Shown piece after piece: positions 27,766 to 29,495 of a stretch of DNA of 29,495 bases. This DNA is from a virus. Numbering within the stretch: the first letter of the stretch is position 1; every line of letters starts with the position of its first letter. Under the pieces are notes generated by a model. It searched no databases, was not told the origin of the DNA, and was given only the letters and a program-made list of their open reading frames with translations. The DNA is taken from IMG/VR virus record IMGVR_UViG_3300043410_000582, positions 1-29,495 of that record, one strand, 5' to 3'. Position numbers and translations under genes: made by a program.

Positions 27766-29495
27766 CTATGCTGTTCTGATTGTGACTAGTAGTAACCCGC
27801 CGTATCCGCTATAGCGTTTATCGGTAGGGGTCTTATTGATAAAGTCCATCTCTTCGATGAGACCAAGGTAAGACTCACCCGTACGGAAATCCTCCACACG
27901 GATAAGGTCACCAAGATTTTCTACGCTTTGCATATTAAGCAAGCGGTCATAGGCATAGCCTTCATAACCAATAGGGTTATTGAACTTGTCCATTGCGTGA
28001 TCGTAGAGTTCTACTGGGTACTGAATCAGACGCTGACGTGGAATAGAAGGCAGTACTCGTACCTGATATCCAGTAAACAAAGGACCCTTTGTATTATCTG
28101 ATGTAGACCTATCCATCACAAACTTAAAGCCAAGATACTGCTGAGGTGTGGCAGGGTATGGAATACCAATCTGGGTAATGTCTGCACCCTGTGCAAAAGA
28201 ACCGATTGCGTACTCGTTGTTGTACTGGTCTACTGAGTAGATAGCCAGTGCACCATTGACTGATTCAAAGCGTGGCTGTAAGAACTTAAAGATCTTGTTC
28301 TCAAGTGTGTTGTATCGGATGTAGCCCACACGAAGTGTTGCCTGCTCTACTAGTCTTGTTGCTGACTCAATATAAATCTTGCCATCATCTGTGCCGTTGT
28401 TGGCTGTACAAAATACCAAACGATTTGTATTGCCTGCAAATGAACAGGACGTTGTAGTGAAACCTGTCAGGTCTGGGTCATATAAATCCCAAGCGTAGGC
28501 AAATACCAAGGTAGTTCCTACCTGTTGGCCAAGGTCAACGCGGGTAACACCAGGGTTGCCATCAACACCAGTAGTGCACCAGAGATACTTGTCGTATCCT
28601 GCTACGTCATAGACTGGCTGGTCTGTTTCAAAGATAAGTGGGCCATAGTTGATGGACCCGTCTTGGTCAGATACTGCAGCCACTCGCAAGCCAAGGCTTG
28701 TACCGATAGCCATATAGCCAAGGTAGTAATAGATTCTAAATGCTACTTCACCTACTGGAAGTTCAGCTGCAGTGATAGCACTGGTCAGCGTAGGCATAGC
28801 ACCTGCTGTAGTCAGCGTAAACTTGTAGATGTTTGACTGGATACCACCGTAGCCTGCAATATAGATTGCTGCCCCTGATGATGTAATGCTAGTAAAGATA
28901 TGATCTGGGTCGTTGTGCTTGTAGACCGCAGTAGGTAATACAGTTGCAGTTGTAGAGAACTCATAGACTGAGTCGTTGACTGCCATAATGATACGCTCTT
29001 TGGTGTATTCCATAACAGCGTTAGCAACTGTGATACCAGGCTTATCGAACATAAGGATATCGCCAGCGCCAGCAACTCCTGTAAGTAACTTCTTCCAGAC
29101 CTGTAACTTGCCACCGACTGCGTCATTAGTTACCCAGTATGCGTAAGTACCATCATCGCAGATAGCATAGACTTTATCTTCAACGCCAGCGTTATAGTCA
29201 ATGAAGTGGGTTAGTGTTCCATCCACATCAATCTTGTCTACGTCGTACTCATCCCACAGAAGGACTGCGTCCTTGTTGCTGTAGCGAATAGAGCGCATAA
29301 TCTGGAACGGACGGTTGTTAGACTGCAACTCACCTGTTGTCAGGTGTGTGCTGTCTACATCCTTGAGTAATGTAATTTGGCCCTTAGTCCAGACGTCACA
29401 GCCCTTGCCGTAGGTAAACTGAAAGCGTAGCGATTCATCTTGCTGAGGCTCAAAGAACTTGATGCCTTGTCCAAGGTGGAAGCTTGACTGTGAAC
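27766..29495 (-). CDS. Tail-type structural protein, probable beta-propeller (5' end cut by window edge)
   Basis: About 575 residues are visible; the frame is open to the right edge, so the true start lies outside. The sequence is beta-rich with repeated short strands and aromatic-Gly turns, for example YAICDDGTYAYWVTND, IIMAVNDSVYEFSTTA, AIYIAGYGGIQSNIYKFT and VYDVAGYDKYLWCTTG, a pattern of propeller-like repeats. The C-terminus has a different, mixed domain (RVEDFRTGESYLGLIEEMDF). Proteins of this sort are usually tail or baseplate components, sometimes receptor-binding. It lies directly upstream of the lysis cassette, consistent with the end of a late operon. No exact family is assigned. 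Confidence 0.7.
   Translation of the reverse strand, partial: SQSSFHLGQGIKFFEPQQDESLRFQFTYGKGCDVWTKGQITLLKDVDSTHLTTGELQSNNRPFQIMRSIRYSNKDAVLLWDEYDVDKIDVDGTLTHFIDYNAGVEDKVYAICDDGTYAYWVTNDAVGGKLQVWKKLLTGVAGAGDILMFDKPGITVANAVMEYTKERIIMAVNDSVYEFSTTATVLPTAVYKHNDPDHIFTSITSSGAAIYIAGYGGIQSNIYKFTLTTAGAMPTLTSAITAAELPVGEVAFRIYYYLGYMAIGTSLGLRVAAVSDQDGSINYGPLIFETDQPVYDVAGYDKYLWCTTGVDGNPGVTRVDLGQQVGTTLVFAYAWDLYDPDLTGFTTTSCSFAGNTNRLVFCTANNGTDDGKIYIESATRLVEQATLRVGYIRYNTLENKIFKFLQPRFESVNGALAIYSVDQYNNEYAIGSFAQGADITQIGIPYPATPQQYLGFKFVMDRSTSDNTKGPLFTGYQVRVLPSIPRQRLIQYPVELYDHAMDKFNNPIGYEGYAYDRLLNMQSVENLGDLIRVEDFRTGESYLGLIEEMDFINKTPTDKRYSGYGGLLLVTIRTA

Noticed and set aside
1-29495. CRISPR array, integrase/attachment site or insertion sequence
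   Set aside because: No regularly spaced repeats, no recombinase motifs and no transposase or terminal inverted repeats were seen.

Overview
The window looks like about 29.5 kb of a tailed double-stranded DNA phage (or of a larger phage contig) that infects an actinobacterium. The phage call rests on a large terminase, a portal protein, an N4-gp56-type major capsid protein, a scaffold-like protein, a lysis cassette and very dense packing with ATGA, GTGA and TAATG gene overlaps. The actinobacterial host call rests on a WhiB-like regulator, a lytic transglycosylase of the actinobacterial 'ends in HGWY' type, a probable leaderless promoter and TTGTCCACA-type DnaA boxes. Base composition is moderate rather than high GC, so a freshwater actinobacterium is plausible, but that is inference. 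No integrase, tRNA or CRISPR array was seen.

Layout. (1) 1-14554, minus strand: late structural operon read right to left: terminase with an N-terminal helix-turn-helix-like segment, two small proteins, portal, three small proteins, a 1608-residue virion protein, three more virion-type proteins, scaffold and major capsid protein (cut by the left edge). (2) 14555-15427: an intergenic control region of about 0.9 kb with hairpins, an AT-rich stretch, a tight DnaA-box cluster that looks like a replication origin, and palindromic operator-like sites. (3) 15428-18458, plus strand: small, probably early genes, many cysteine-rich and acidic, then overlapping genes around a membrane-anchored transglycosylase, then a Dam-like methyltransferase whose conserved C-terminus is in the -1 frame after a run of seven G. 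(4) 26010-18513, minus strand: replication and recombination operon: ImmA-like metallopeptidase, small membrane protein, Cas4/RecB-like nuclease, WhiB, DnaB-like ATPase, Holliday-junction-resolvase-like nuclease, several tiny proteins, a primase split into zinc and TOPRIM parts, sigma-like factor, another nuclease fold, FmdB-like zinc ribbon and an O-methyltransferase-like protein. (5) 26011-26904, plus strand: divergent promoter with a 25-bp operator, a hairpin-rich leader, zinc-ribbon and HNH genes, a terminator and a candidate small structured RNA. (6) 29495-26911, minus strand: a tail-type protein (cut by the right edge), holin-like protein, M15-type endolysin, a second small membrane protein and a strong terminator.

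If the genome is circularly permuted, segments 1 and 6 would form one late transcription unit ending at the 26911-26949 terminator, with the missing tail genes outside the window. No DNA polymerase is visible, which with the DnaA-box cluster fits initiation by the host replisome, although a polymerase could lie outside the window.

Most worth checking: the possible programmed frameshift in the methyltransferase, the overprinted gene inside the transglycosylase, the DnaA-box origin, the convergent-gap structured RNA, the family of short hairpins with YTACG loops, and the split, frame-shifted primase.
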